Assembly (NCBI GenBank): GCA_963744915.1
Contig: CAVUUY010000005.1
Coordinates: 1-64,000 of the forward strand
Origin: DATAFF01 sp963744915
Lineage (GTDB): Bacteria; Pseudomonadota; Alphaproteobacteria; Rhizobiales; Aestuariivirgaceae
Direction: 5' to 3'
Length of the DNA stretch: 64,000 bases
Shown: piece after piece, positions 42,807 to 52,072 of the stretch
Numbering within the stretch: the first letter of the stretch is position 1
How the letters are laid out: each line of letters begins with the position of its first letter
Notes under the pieces: generated by a model
Told to the model about the DNA's origin: nothing
Databases searched by the model: none
Seen by the model: only the letters and a program-made list of their open reading frames with translations
Translations under genes and position numbers: made by a program

Positions 42807-45233
42807 TCAGGGACCCGAGAACCCGCCCTCGCCCTCTACCCCTTCGACTCTGGAAATATCAGCTCCATCGATGCCCTTGACCCAGTAGAAATAGGTCTGG
42901 TTCGTCACCACGTTCGCGTCGAGATACTCTCGAGGCGCGGCCTCGATGACCACTCCTGCTGGATAGTTGTTGACGAACCTGCCCTCACGCGTTGCAATAA
43001 GTGTGGCGTGGTTGAGCGCCGTATCTGTGCTGCGATAGATCTCGTACACGACGTGCAGACCGGGGGTCTTCCAAGGTATCGGGTCCCAGGTGAGGTGGAT
43101 CCGTCCAGCCTGCGTGCCATCGCTAGCCTGGACCGGGATTGAGGCCACTTTCGAGTACCCGGTATCAGGTCCGCCAAAGAGTGAAGGGAAGCCATCCACT
43201 TCCGCGCGGACGAAATAATAGAAGAACTCACCCGTACCGACGGTAGTTAGGTGATCGAAAAACGTTTCGGTCACGCGAGTCGCGTTCAGAGGGTGCGAAA
43301 ATGGACCAGGCATGCGGTCGCTCACACTTCCGAAAACCTCATATCCCTCGGCCCCCGGGACCGCGGTCCAGGTGACGTGTACATGATCAGGAAACGTGCC
43401 GTCGCTCGCTGTGACGGAGACGGGTCCAGGCGCAGGTTCGCGAAGCACATAGAGGGCCCCCGCGCCACCGGCTGGAAGGCGCGTCCCGTCCAGCAGTGAA
43501 AAGAAGGTCTTGGCCTGCACTATGACAGGGCTGCTCGGCTGATCGAGCGTAAGGACGTGGAAATCGCAATGGTATGCTTCGCACAGAAGAGTGGAACCTG
43601 GCGCACCCTCTTCGGGCGCCTCGCCATTCGTCGTTACCCATGTCTTCAGGTTCCGTGCCAGACCGGCAGGCTGCAGAACGTGGATCTGAACATCAAGTGG
43701 GGTTTGATAGACGCCGTTCGCTGGGTAGATCCGGACTTGCGGCTGGAGGATAAGCTGCATCGCCTCTTCCATCTGGATCATCGGTGTTTGACGCTCCTGC
43801 CTATCATCCGTGATCTCAAGGCCCGATTGGCCTAGCGCCGTCGCGACATCGTTTACTCTGGCCAACGCGTTCTTGGCCTTGAGCACCGCCCAAGCACCAG
43901 TCACGTGCGGGGCCGCCATGGACGTCCCACCAAATTCCTCGAAACCTCCAGGAACCGAGGACCGCACGTCGATGCCCGGTGCCAGGAAATCCAATCCATT
44001 TGAGCTGTTGGAAAATTCGACCACGACGCGCTCATCGTCCGTAGCGCCCACGCTGATAACTGACGAGATGCAAGCCGGAGAACTCATCATGTTCTTTTCC
44101 CCGTCGTTGCCCGAGGCAGCGACGGCGGCGACACCGGCATCTTTGAGTAACTCGACGACTGCACTGATTGCCTGCTCATTCTCCGAATGAGAATCGCAGG
44201 GATCCTCGGAATACGGCAGTCCCCCAAAGCTCATGTTGACGGCCGCGACGTGGCGCGATTCCGCAAGGTCCAGAACCTTTTCAAGACCGGCAACGATGTC
44301 GCCATTTAGAAAGACCTGATAAGCCGATAGGAGGAAGGTCTTCTTAACAGACGCGTTTATGGCGATGATGCTGGCCTCGCGAGCGATTCCCCCATCTCCG
44401 GCAGCGATGCCGGTGACATGCGTCCCATGATCGCAATAAATTGGCGACGTGCAAGCCGCTCCCGGACCAGAATCCTCGGAAGCGCCACTGCGGCAAAGGC
44501 TCTCGACACCCCATCCCGGGCTCGAGAAGCAGAACTCCTCCACCAAACGATTACCGAAAAAAGAATGCGGCACGACTCCGCCATCGAGGATGGCAACGGC
44601 AGCACCTTTGCCGGAAAATGTCTGTCTGAATGACCAAGGAGCGTCGACTAGCTGCGTCGTCTGCTCGAGTTGAGGGTAGTATTCACCTTCTTCGGAAACA
44701 CCTGCTACCACGTCGAGAGTGGCGAGCCGCCGCAGGGCTGCTGGATCGACTTCGAGTGTCGCAAACGGAATGTGACGGAATAGACGTTTGACTTTGAAAC
44801 CGGTGCCGCTAAGACCGTTCTGCAGTTTCTCTTGAGCCGCCTTGATAACAGAGGATCTGGCTTGGTCCTTGGGCGTGTCTACCCTCAAGCGAACCACCAC
44901 TGACAAAAGTCTGTTCTTCGCGCTCTTTGCGAGCAGATCCTCCATTTTGACGGCCGGGCGCTGTTGCATTTCTCGGGGAAACGTGAATGACGGGCGCCGT
45001 TCTGATCCGGCTGCCCTCTCGGCAGCGATCACTTGCGTGCCAACTGCTGCGCAAAGGAGGATCTGAACAAGTCCGTACACGAAAACGAGCTTGAGCCAGC
45101 GCGCCGCCCGGGACGCGGCGACGAATGGGCTCCCCAAACGCCTGACTGGAAGTATCTGATTAGTGGGTTCATTTTCGGAAAAGTACCGTGTCGCCTGCCA
45201 GGAAGCTGCGAGCTTAAGTGTGATGCTGCTCAT
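42807..45233 (-). CDS. Subtilisin-like (S8) serine protease with C-terminal beta-domain repeats
   Basis: 808 residues from ATG 45,233; a TTG at 45,305 would add 24. A hydrophobic segment WLKLVFVYGLVQILLCAAVG acts as signal or anchor, followed by an I9-like propeptide region. Catalytic Asp in VAILDGGV (about 217), His in CDHGTHVTG (about 269), oxyanion Asn in AASGNDG and Ser in GGTSMAAPH (about 438). After about 480 come fibronectin-III-like repeats (VTWTAVPGAEGYEVFG; LTWDPIPWKTPGLHVVYEIY). Exported or periplasmic. It is divergent from the membrane protein at 45,382 over a palindrome. Confidence 0.88.
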   Translation of the reverse strand: MSSITLKLAASWQATRYFSENEPTNQILPVRRLGSPFVAASRAARWLKLVFVYGLVQILLCAAVGTQVIAAERAAGSERRPSFTFPREMQQRPAVKMEDLLAKSAKNRLLSVVVRLRVDTPKDQARSSVIKAAQEKLQNGLSGTGFKVKRLFRHIPFATLEVDPAALRRLATLDVVAGVSEEGEYYPQLEQTTQLVDAPWSFRQTFSGKGAAVAILDGGVVPHSFFGNRLVEEFCFSSPGWGVESLCRSGASEDSGPGAACTSPIYCDHGTHVTGIAAGDGGIAREASIIAINASVKKTFLLSAYQVFLNGDIVAGLEKVLDLAESRHVAAVNMSFGGLPYSEDPCDSHSENEQAISAVVELLKDAGVAAVAASGNDGEKNMMSSPACISSVISVGATDDERVVVEFSNSSNGLDFLAPGIDVRSSVPGGFEEFGGTSMAAPHVTGAWAVLKAKNALARVNDVATALGQSGLEITDDRQERQTPMIQMEEAMQLILQPQVRIYPANGVYQTPLDVQIHVLQPAGLARNLKTWVTTNGEAPEEGAPGSTLLCEAYHCDFHVLTLDQPSSPVIVQAKTFFSLLDGTRLPAGGAGALYVLREPAPGPVSVTASDGTFPDHVHVTWTAVPGAEGYEVFGSVSDRMPGPFSHPLNATRVTETFFDHLTTVGTGEFFYYFVRAEVDGFPSLFGGPDTGYSKVASIPVQASDGTQAGRIHLTWDPIPWKTPGLHVVYEIYRSTDTALNHATLIATREGRFVNNYPAGVVIEAAPREYLDANVVTNQTYFYWVKGIDGADISRVEGVEGEGGFSGP

Positions 45234-45311
45234 TTGAATGCCCGAGTATGCCTCGGCTCCTAGAGCCGCGAACAGCACGCAATAGTTCGCGGCAAGCTCG
45301 TGCAAATATTA

Positions 45312-45326
45312 TTCCAGGTCCTGGAA
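45312..45326. promoter_or_regulatory. 15-bp palindrome between divergent protease and membrane genes
   Basis: TTCCAGG-T-CCTGGAA is a perfect inverted repeat in the 150-base divergent gap between the protease start (45,233) and the membrane gene (45,382). It is a good candidate for a common operator. The regulator is not identified. Confidence 0.5.
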
Positions 45327-45381
45327 CAAATCTGCATCTAACGCTACACTAAACGTCGAATACTTCCAGCAGAGATCAGCT

Positions 45382-47097
45382 ATGCTCTTTATCGCGGCCG
45401 TTTTGGCGCTCATCACAGGGGTTGTCCTCGGAACGCTATTTATCGCGAACATGATCCAGTTATTGGGTTGGGGCATCTTTACGTTGGCCTTCGTTCCCCT
45501 CTTGCCGTTTGGTCTCGACCTGATTGCGCAAATGGCGCTAGCCGTTCCTGGGCTCGTTGGAAGCGCATTTGCGCTGGTGATCGTTGCCCTTGCCATTCTG
45601 CTGGCAGTTTTCCTCCTCTACTGGCTCGCGATCTCTGCAATAACCCTTCCCGCTGCGCCAGTGGGGCTCATCGCTACAGGCTTCGCCGAAGGGATCGCCC
45701 GGGCAGGACTGGTCGGCTTAAATGCCGGACTTAACCTCACATTCCTTTTGGGTGCTCTGGCGCTTGCGCCTGGGGGTGCATTGGTCTCATTCGCTCTGGT
45801 GCTGATCAGTTTTGCTGCCTTCACCCCAATAATCTCCAACAATGCAATTTATCAGGTAGTTCTCAGCTATACGAACCTCTTCCTCCCCATGTCATTACCA
45901 ATGAATATGGTCGGTGGCGTGGTGTTTATCGTGAACATGGCTGTGGCCGGAGTGGGTGCGTCATTGTCATGGTTCGCCGAATGGACCAGAGCCAATCTCG
46001 TCATGCATGGTGGCATCGTGCATGGCTGCAAGCGCACCGCGTTCAACATGGCGAATTTCACGGTAGCCCATCCCGACATGGCGCTCGATGACCCGTGGTT
46101 CGATTCCGGCGCTGCGATATGGCCCTTTTGCCAGGCTCCGACACCCGGCGTGCACACGCTCACTGTGCACGGTGCCGTGTTGCACGAAGCCTCGCACACA
46201 TTGAACGTCGGAGTCTTTGGCTGGATTTACCACCTGATCGGATTTGCCGACCAGCAACTCCCCATGCCCTGGAGCGGCGGCGCCCGTCTTGGGTCAGACG
46301 CCTATGCGGAGCTTTGTGCCGAAAGCGGCCTGCGTGACATCGGGAAGAACTGGATTGCTATGTGGGCTCCCTCGATTGCTGCCGCGGCGGTGGCCAACGT
46401 CAACGCATTGGCAAGCGTCATTGCTGCCGATGCCCCAGGAGTGGTAGTCGCGACGCCGACAACTGTAGCAGTCCCCACCACGGGTGAAATCCTACCCGCG
46501 TTACGAATCGTGTGTGAACGAAATCGCGGCGTTTCGCTGGATTCGAGCTTATCAACCGATACCGACGCCTTTCCGATGCCGCTTGGCCGGCTCTGGTTCG
46601 CTGGCTTCGTGCCTCCAGACTCTACGCTTCCGGCTGGCCCGATCTCGGAGACGGTCCAGATCACCTATACGCCGGACGTAGGCCCTAGCCATCGAGTGGA
46701 ACTCTGGATCACTGACGGAGTCAACGGGAGTCCCGTTGCCGGCGTTCGGGCGTTTTCGCTCGATATTTTTATCGAGGTGCTGCACGCCAAAATACCCGCT
46801 GTTCAACCCATTACGCCGGGTATTCCCGTTCAGCTTGACGGAAGCGTCGCGAGCTTTATCCCAACCACGGATGTCGTGGGTGCACCACGGTTCGACTGGC
46901 AGCTTGTCGGCGCGCCACCCGGGTCTGGACTGCCGCTCGGCCCGCTCGGCACCAACCAAATAGCAACCTTCACGCCGGACGCACCTACCGACGCCGGGTC
47001 TTACATGGTCCGGCTGACCATCAGTATCGACGTAACGCCAGCTGCAGGTGGAACAATCCTAACACTGACCGATAGCGCCCTTCGCACTATCCCCTGA
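45382..47097 (+). CDS. Unrecognised membrane protein with HExxH motif and C-terminal Ig-like region
   Basis: 571 residues. The first 200 are very hydrophobic (about six membrane segments, rich in Ala, Leu and Val). A soluble part then holds VHGAVLHEASHTLNVG: HEASH at residues 268-272 matches the zincin HExxH, and GSDAYAELCAES about 38 residues later offers a possible third ligand (Glu 310). The last 200 residues are beta-rich (ETVQITYTPDVGPSHRVELW; FTPDAPTDAGSYMVRLTI) like Ig or PKD folds. I do not know the family. It lies divergent from the S8 protease and 16 bases before the next membrane gene. Metalloprotease activity is inference from the motif only. Confidence 0.75.
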   Translation: MLFIAAVLALITGVVLGTLFIANMIQLLGWGIFTLAFVPLLPFGLDLIAQMALAVPGLVGSAFALVIVALAILLAVFLLYWLAISAITLPAAPVGLIATGFAEGIARAGLVGLNAGLNLTFLLGALALAPGGALVSFALVLISFAAFTPIISNNAIYQVVLSYTNLFLPMSLPMNMVGGVVFIVNMAVAGVGASLSWFAEWTRANLVMHGGIVHGCKRTAFNMANFTVAHPDMALDDPWFDSGAAIWPFCQAPTPGVHTLTVHGAVLHEASHTLNVGVFGWIYHLIGFADQQLPMPWSGGARLGSDAYAELCAESGLRDIGKNWIAMWAPSIAAAAVANVNALASVIAADAPGVVVATPTTVAVPTTGEILPALRIVCERNRGVSLDSSLSTDTDAFPMPLGRLWFAGFVPPDSTLPAGPISETVQITYTPDVGPSHRVELWITDGVNGSPVAGVRAFSLDIFIEVLHAKIPAVQPITPGIPVQLDGSVASFIPTTDVVGAPRFDWQLVGAPPGSGLPLGPLGTNQIATFTPDAPTDAGSYMVRLTISIDVTPAAGGTILTLTDSALRTIP

Positions 47098-47113
47098 GCT
47101 AAATCGAGGAACC

Positions 47114-47866
47114 ATGCCGGGACCATGTCGCATTGAGATCCAGGGAGCATCGGCTGGTCCTACCTACCTGCCCGGCGGCTGGCCGATACAAGTCTCCGTG
47201 ACCGCAAGGTGTACCGATCACTGCCAGCAGGCACGCGTCATTGTCCGCGACCCCGCATTGGGTTCGCTCGTCGTTGCTGATCAGACTGTCGCGGTCGACT
47301 TCTCTCAGGCAGCATCGGCGCCGGATGAGCTCAAGGGGGTCATTTCACTGCATTTTACCCTGATCCCCCTCAGCAAACGTTGTGGAGATCAGCTGCAGGT
47401 ACAAGTGACGTGCAGCCAGGATCAGGCCTGCACGGCTACAAGGACTATTTCGATCGACTGCAAACCCCCACCGCCCAACATCGGATGGAATTGGTGTCGG
47501 CTGTGGATATTGTTGGCAACGGGGATCCTCGTCCCGGCGCTGATCTTGATAGCAGCTGGATTCGGAATGCAGCAATCCGCTCTCATTCTAGCAGCTCTCG
47601 TAATGATCGGAATAGCAGGCGGTCTTTGGGCGCTATGGATGATCGTCTGCTCACCTGACATCTGTACCAGGCTCGGTGTTCTCTGTTGGGTGTTTAAGCG
47701 AGCTTTCATCGGGTCCTTATTCGTGCTGCCATTTTCGTCAAACGTAGCAATTGTCCTGATCCTGATCTGTTACGGCTCTGCAGCGGGGTTCCTTGTCCTT
47801 GCTCTGCGAAGTCGAAGCTGTCCTGTGCCTTCCGCTCGGCTGTCCCTCACCCAGCTTCCAATCTGA
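47114..47866 (+). CDS. Unrecognised Cys-rich, beta-type ectodomain plus membrane helices
   Basis: 250 residues. Residues 1-115 look like a beta-sandwich with many Cys (ARCTDHCQQARVIV, LSKRCGDQLQVQVTCS, CTATRTISIDCK), then about five hydrophobic segments (LWILLATGILVPALILIAAG, ALILAALVMIGIAGGLWALW and others). There is no N-terminal signal, so topology is uncertain. It sits 16 bases behind the HExxH protein gene, so the two are probably one operon. No function assigned. Confidence 0.68.
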   Translation: MPGPCRIEIQGASAGPTYLPGGWPIQVSVTARCTDHCQQARVIVRDPALGSLVVADQTVAVDFSQAASAPDELKGVISLHFTLIPLSKRCGDQLQVQVTCSQDQACTATRTISIDCKPPPPNIGWNWCRLWILLATGILVPALILIAAGFGMQQSALILAALVMIGIAGGLWALWMIVCSPDICTRLGVLCWVFKRAFIGSLFVLPFSSNVAIVLILICYGSAAGFLVLALRSRSCPVPSARLSLTQLPI

Positions 47867-48172
47867 TACCGCAGTAAGTCGCGTGCTTGCTCCGCTAAAT
47901 GTCCTGCGTAGCAGCCAAAGGGCAATCCGCGCCGAATTCGTTTGTGTCATTCCACGCCGCGAGGATCGCCCATCGTGAGCTGATCAACTGGTTGCTCGTC
48001 AGCGACTACAAATGGGACAAATACGAGGTTTACTTTTTCCTGACGCAAGCCGGACGTGTCCGCCTCGGCAACATGGTCGATCCGAAATACACTCTCGGTG
48101 CTTCGATCTTTGAATCGTACTTATGATTGCCTGAGCAATCGGGTCTGCAAATTAAGGTCTTCCATTTTTGAA
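47867..48172 (+). other. Gap with a short open frame
   Basis: A forward frame ending at 48,126 reads HRELINWLLVSDYKWDKYEV... FESYL, which looks like a protein C terminus, but no N-terminal part or ribosome site is visible. It may be a fragment of a lost gene. Confidence 0.3.
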
Positions 48173-49264
48173 CTATGGCACAAATGTCAGGAAGAGGAAT
48201 GTGCCGAAAACGACAAGATGGACAAAGCCATAGAGAATGTTGGTGCGTCCTGTTCCGAAAGTCAGCACGCAGATGAGGAGTGTCATGGCGAGAAGCAGAG
48301 TTGACTTGCCGTCGAGGCCAAGAACAAGGTTCTGACCAAGGGTCATGGACATGACGGCAACAGCCGGAACCGTCATGCCGATAGTTGCCAGCGATGAACC
48401 GAGTGCTAGGTTGAGGCTCTTCTGTAGCTCGTCTTGGCGGGCCGCTTGAACTGCGGCCAGACCTTCCGGCAACAAGATGAGTAGTGCCACAATGACGCCG
48501 ACTACTGCTTCAGGTGCACCTATTGCACTGGTGCCTGCTTCAACCACCGCAGCGAACTTTTTCGCAAGGAGGATAACACCGGTCAGCGCCAGCAGAAGCA
48601 AGATGAAGCTGAAGGAAACGTCGCGATCGGACGGCAGGTGATCCATTTCCCCTACCTTTTCTCCCGAGCGAAGTTCGATGAAGTGGTCGCGATGGCGAAC
48701 TGTTTGAATGTAGAGGAAGACACCGTACAGCGCGAGCGTGACAGTACTGACGAAAGCCAGCTGGCTGGCGGAGTAGACCGGCCCCGGAATGGTGCTGGTA
48801 TAATTGGGTAGCACCAGTGTCAGCACACTCAGTGCGACAAGCACGGCCAGATAGGCTGACGCCCCGGTGACACGGAAACCCTGCTCTCCATGATGCAGGC
48901 CGCCGATCAATATGCAGAGGCCAACAAGTCCCGTACAGATGATCATCACTACGGCGTAAACCGTATCGCGCGCGAGCGTCGGATTTCCATCCCCGCTGAG
49001 CATGACCGATATAATCAGCGCCACCTCGATCACAGTGACGGCGATGGTAAGAACCAGCGTCCCGTAAGGCTCGCCGGTCCGGTGCGCTATGATCTCGGCG
49101 TGATACACGGCTGCAAAGACTGCACCGCAGAGCACCGGAACCAGCAGCGCCGCGAAGGCGAGCCCGATCGGCGAAGGATCGAATGCCTGCCCAACTCCGA
49201 TCACGGATGCCGCGCCATAGAATAGAACGGAAACCAAAGGCAAGAACCAAGCGGCCCAGGGCAC
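48173..49264 (-). CDS. Calcium/proton antiporter (ChaA-like, CaCA superfamily)
   Basis: 363 residues with about eleven membrane segments. The two CaCA repeats are visible: GEPYGTLVLTIAVTVIEVAL in the first half and APEAVVGVIVALLILLPEGL with QKSLNLALGSSLATIGMTVP in the second, including the conserved Glu residues. It exports Ca2+ or Na+ in exchange for protons. It is a single gene, converging on the membrane-protein operon. Confidence 0.9.
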   Translation of the reverse strand: MPWAAWFLPLVSVLFYGAASVIGVGQAFDPSPIGLAFAALLVPVLCGAVFAAVYHAEIIAHRTGEPYGTLVLTIAVTVIEVALIISVMLSGDGNPTLARDTVYAVVMIICTGLVGLCILIGGLHHGEQGFRVTGASAYLAVLVALSVLTLVLPNYTSTIPGPVYSASQLAFVSTVTLALYGVFLYIQTVRHRDHFIELRSGEKVGEMDHLPSDRDVSFSFILLLLALTGVILLAKKFAAVVEAGTSAIGAPEAVVGVIVALLILLPEGLAAVQAARQDELQKSLNLALGSSLATIGMTVPAVAVMSMTLGQNLVLGLDGKSTLLLAMTLLICVLTFGTGRTNILYGFVHLVVFGTFLFLTFVP

Positions 49265-49813
49265 GTCGGAAACCCCTAATCATTCGTCAATGGATCTACA
49301 GTCTCTTCATAGCAGCGGCGCGTGTTCTCCGGCCAGTGTTCTGAAAGCTCCTGACTTAACTTCCCAAGCTTGATGACGTCTCTCGAATCGGTGCTGAGAT
49401 GATGATGAGGCAATGCCCTGCCGAAGAACATGCCGAGAAGCGCGCCGCCGTTATGGCCACGGAGCTTAAGATTTGCGAACCCCTCGCCTATGGCTGGAAG
49501 CTACCATTGCTACAGACATCAATGAGCATGCCTCGAAAAATCATTCGTGAACAGCGCCGTCCTTTTGCCCCTCATGCAAGAAAATCTTGGAATATTGCCA
49601 GAAAAATTTGATCGCTATCCGCTCTGGCCTTTCCTTTGGGGGCAATGAATTGCGTATGCTCATGGTTGCACCGGTCGCGGCCAACCTCGGCAACGCCCGG
49701 AGCGAACACGTTCCTGCTCTGATTGCGGTTCGTCGCGCCAGTAAGAGCTGCATCGAAGTTGTTTGACAGCGTCTGCAATATAATGGAAATTTTCCAACAT
49801 ATCGCAGCAGCTC
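49265..49813. other. Gap of about 550 bases
   Basis: No supportable gene. Short frames at 49,399-49,611 and on the reverse strand show no domain. The promoter for the thiolase operon should be at the right end. Confidence 0.35.
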
Positions 49814-50980
49814 ATGGCCTCGCGGCGCATGCCCAATCTCTCCCCCGTCTATATTGTCGGCGCCGCCGAGACTCCGCTCGGCAAGGTCATGGACCACAGC
49901 GAGATGTCCATGGTGGCCGTGGCGGCGAAGGAAGCACTGGGCGAGGCTGGTCTGCGGTTCCGCGATGTCGATGCGCTCTTTACCAACTATATGGGTGAGG
50001 AAGGCTCGGTGCAGCTTGGCGAGTATCTCGGCATTCGTCCACGTTTTGCCGAATTGTCCGATATGGGTGGCGCGTCCTTCGAGTTCTTCGTCCATCATGC
50101 ATTGCTGGCGGTCGCCGCGGGACGCTGCGATGTTGCACTGATCGGCTATGCCTCGCGGCAACGCAGCCGTCGCAACCGACCGCGCTCCGTTTCAGCCAAC
50201 ACGGGAACGCTCGGCGCGCAATTCGAAGCCCCCTATGGCATCCATTTCCCGATCGGCCACTACGCGCTGAGCGCCGCGCGCTACATGCATGAGTGCGGTG
50301 CAAGACCCGAGCATCTGGCGCGCGTCGCGGTCGCCGCCCGAAAATGGGCCGCCCTCAATCCCAAGGCATGGATCCGCGATCCTCTGACTGTGAATGAGGT
50401 GCTGGCCTCTCCGATGATCTGCGATCCGCTCCACAAGCTTGATTGCTGTCTTGTCACGGATGGCGGTGGCGTCGTGATCGTCACTGGTCGAGAGCGGGCG
50501 TGCGATGCTCAACGCCGCCCGATCCGCATCCTTGGTGCCGGGGAATCGCACACGCAATGGCACGTTGCCCAATGCCCGGATCTTTCCGTCACTCCGGGCG
50601 TCATTTCGGGTCGTGATGCCTTCGGCATGGCCGGTATCAAACCGTCTGACGTCCATGTGTTCGAGCCATATGACAACTTCACTCACGCAGTGCTGCTCTA
50701 TCTCGAGGATCTCGGTTTTTGCCAAAAGGGCGAAGCCGGCGAGCTCGTCAGCAGCGGTTATATCGACCCTGGCGGTCGGCTCCCCTCCATGACATCGGGC
50801 GGTGGCCTGTCGTATAATCATCCGGGCGCGTTGGGGATCCTGTTGCTAATCGAAGCGGTGCGGCAACTTCGAGGCGAAGCAGGCGAGCGTCAGGTGCCCA
50901 ACGCAGAAATTGCCGTCGTCCACGGAACAGGTGGGCTTGCCTTCTCGACGGCTTCAACTGTGGTGCTCGCGCGTGGTTGA
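49814..50980 (+). CDS. Thiolase-family (SCP2-like) protein
   Basis: 388 residues (a second ATG at 49,829 gives MPNLSPVYIVG). The thiolase fold is visible: VYIVGAAETPLGKVMDHSE at the start, SDMGGASFEFFVHHALLAVA where a reactive Cys would lie, and the C-terminal GGGLSYNHPGALG with the catalytic His. The usual acyl-accepting Cys is not seen, as in lipid-transfer-type thiolases that pair with a DUF35 partner. That partner follows directly, overlapping by eight bases. Probable carbon-carbon cleavage step of the locus. Confidence 0.85.
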   Translation: MASRRMPNLSPVYIVGAAETPLGKVMDHSEMSMVAVAAKEALGEAGLRFRDVDALFTNYMGEEGSVQLGEYLGIRPRFAELSDMGGASFEFFVHHALLAVAAGRCDVALIGYASRQRSRRNRPRSVSANTGTLGAQFEAPYGIHFPIGHYALSAARYMHECGARPEHLARVAVAARKWAALNPKAWIRDPLTVNEVLASPMICDPLHKLDCCLVTDGGGVVIVTGRERACDAQRRPIRILGAGESHTQWHVAQCPDLSVTPGVISGRDAFGMAGIKPSDVHVFEPYDNFTHAVLLYLEDLGFCQKGEAGELVSSGYIDPGGRLPSMTSGGGLSYNHPGALGILLLIEAVRQLRGEAGERQVPNAEIAVVHGTGGLAFSTASTVVLARG

Positions 50981-51383
50981 CAAATCTCTCCCAACTTTGA
51001 GCGAACAAGGGATTGCCGATCCGACGACCGAGTTGTTCTGGCAGTCTTGCTTCGAGCACCGACTCCTGATTCAGCGATGCAGCAACTGCGGCAAACATCA
51101 ATTCTATCCGCGTCCCTTCTGCCTCTCTTGCGAGGCGACAACCATGGAGTGGGTCGAGGCAGCCGGGACCGGCACGATCTACTCGGTTACCACCGTGCGG
51201 ATTCCAGTGGTGGATGAGCTGAAACCCCCCTATTTTCTTGCGCTGGTCGATCTCGATGAGGGGCCGCGGCTGCTAACCAACATCGATGGCGACAGTGCCA
51301 GAATCGGTGATCGGGTAACGCTGGCCTGGCGAAGCCGCAACGGGCTGCCGCCTCTGCCCATTTTTAGAACAAGCCCGCGCTGA
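50973..51383 (+). CDS. DUF35 / OB-fold acyl-CoA-associated protein
   Basis: 136 residues from GTG 50,973. An N-terminal helical hairpin (DPTTELFWQSCFEHRLLIQ) leads into a zinc ribbon CSNCGKHQFYPRPFCLSC, then an OB fold (AAGTGTIYSVTTVRIPVV; RIGDRVTLAW). These proteins form complexes with SCP2-type thiolases, matching the upstream overlapping gene. Its stop overlaps the start of the M20 gene. Confidence 0.87.
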   Translation: MVDKSLPTLSEQGIADPTTELFWQSCFEHRLLIQRCSNCGKHQFYPRPFCLSCEATTMEWVEAAGTGTIYSVTTVRIPVVDELKPPYFLALVDLDEGPRLLTNIDGDSARIGDRVTLAWRSRNGLPPLPIFRTSPR

Positions 51384-52072
51384 TGCTCAACCTTGACAAC
51401 AGCATCGCACTCATCGGCGACCTGATCTCCTTTCCAACCGTCTCCAGCGATTCGAACAGGGAGCTGCTCGCTTATGTCGAGTCCTATCTTGCGCGCCATG
51501 GGGTGCGATCGGAGATCATCTGGAATGAAGACGGTAGCAAAGGCAATCTATGGGCGACGATCGGGCCTTCCGATCGACCGGGGGTAATCCTATCGGGTCA
51601 CAGCGACGTCGTGCCTGTCGCCGGTCAAGCCTGGACAAGGGATCCATTCAGGATGTGGCAAGAGGATCACCGCCTTTGCGGTCGCGGCGCCTGCGATATG
51701 AAGGGCTTTGTAGGCATTGAAGGCTTTGCAAAGGAGACACTTCTACCACGGATGCAGGCAGTCGCGCCCGAAGCCTCGATCACCATCGATGAGATGGTGG
51801 CCTATGCCGGCCTCGACCTGGCGGTCGATCATTCGGCAGTGACCTTCATGAAGCACCTCCTCGGTCGCAACGATCACGCCAAGGTGGCCTACGGCACCGA
51901 AGCCGGCGCCTTCACCGCACGCAGCGGCATTGTCTCTTTGGTCTGCGGCCCAGGCTCGATCGACCAAGCCCATCGGGCAGACGAATTCCTCGCTATCAGC
52001 GAGATCGAAAAGTGCCAGATTTTCCTTGAGCGGCTCGCGGACAGGCTCAGCTCCGACGGGTTGCCATGGTAG
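51383..52072 (+). pseudogene. M20-family deacylase (ArgE type) with internal in-frame deletion
   Basis: 229 residues; the family is about 380. The N-terminal metal motifs GHSDVVP and GRGACDMKGF are intact and the C-terminal His segment (SIDQAHRADEF) is present, but the middle, with the catalytic Glu-Glu pair and the lid domain, is missing. The join lies at about 51,705-51,735, between near-identical AAGGGCTTTGTA and AAGGCTTTGCA, as expected for slippage or short-repeat deletion. The reading frame is preserved, and it overlaps the next gene by seven bases. Probably inactive. Confidence 0.78.
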
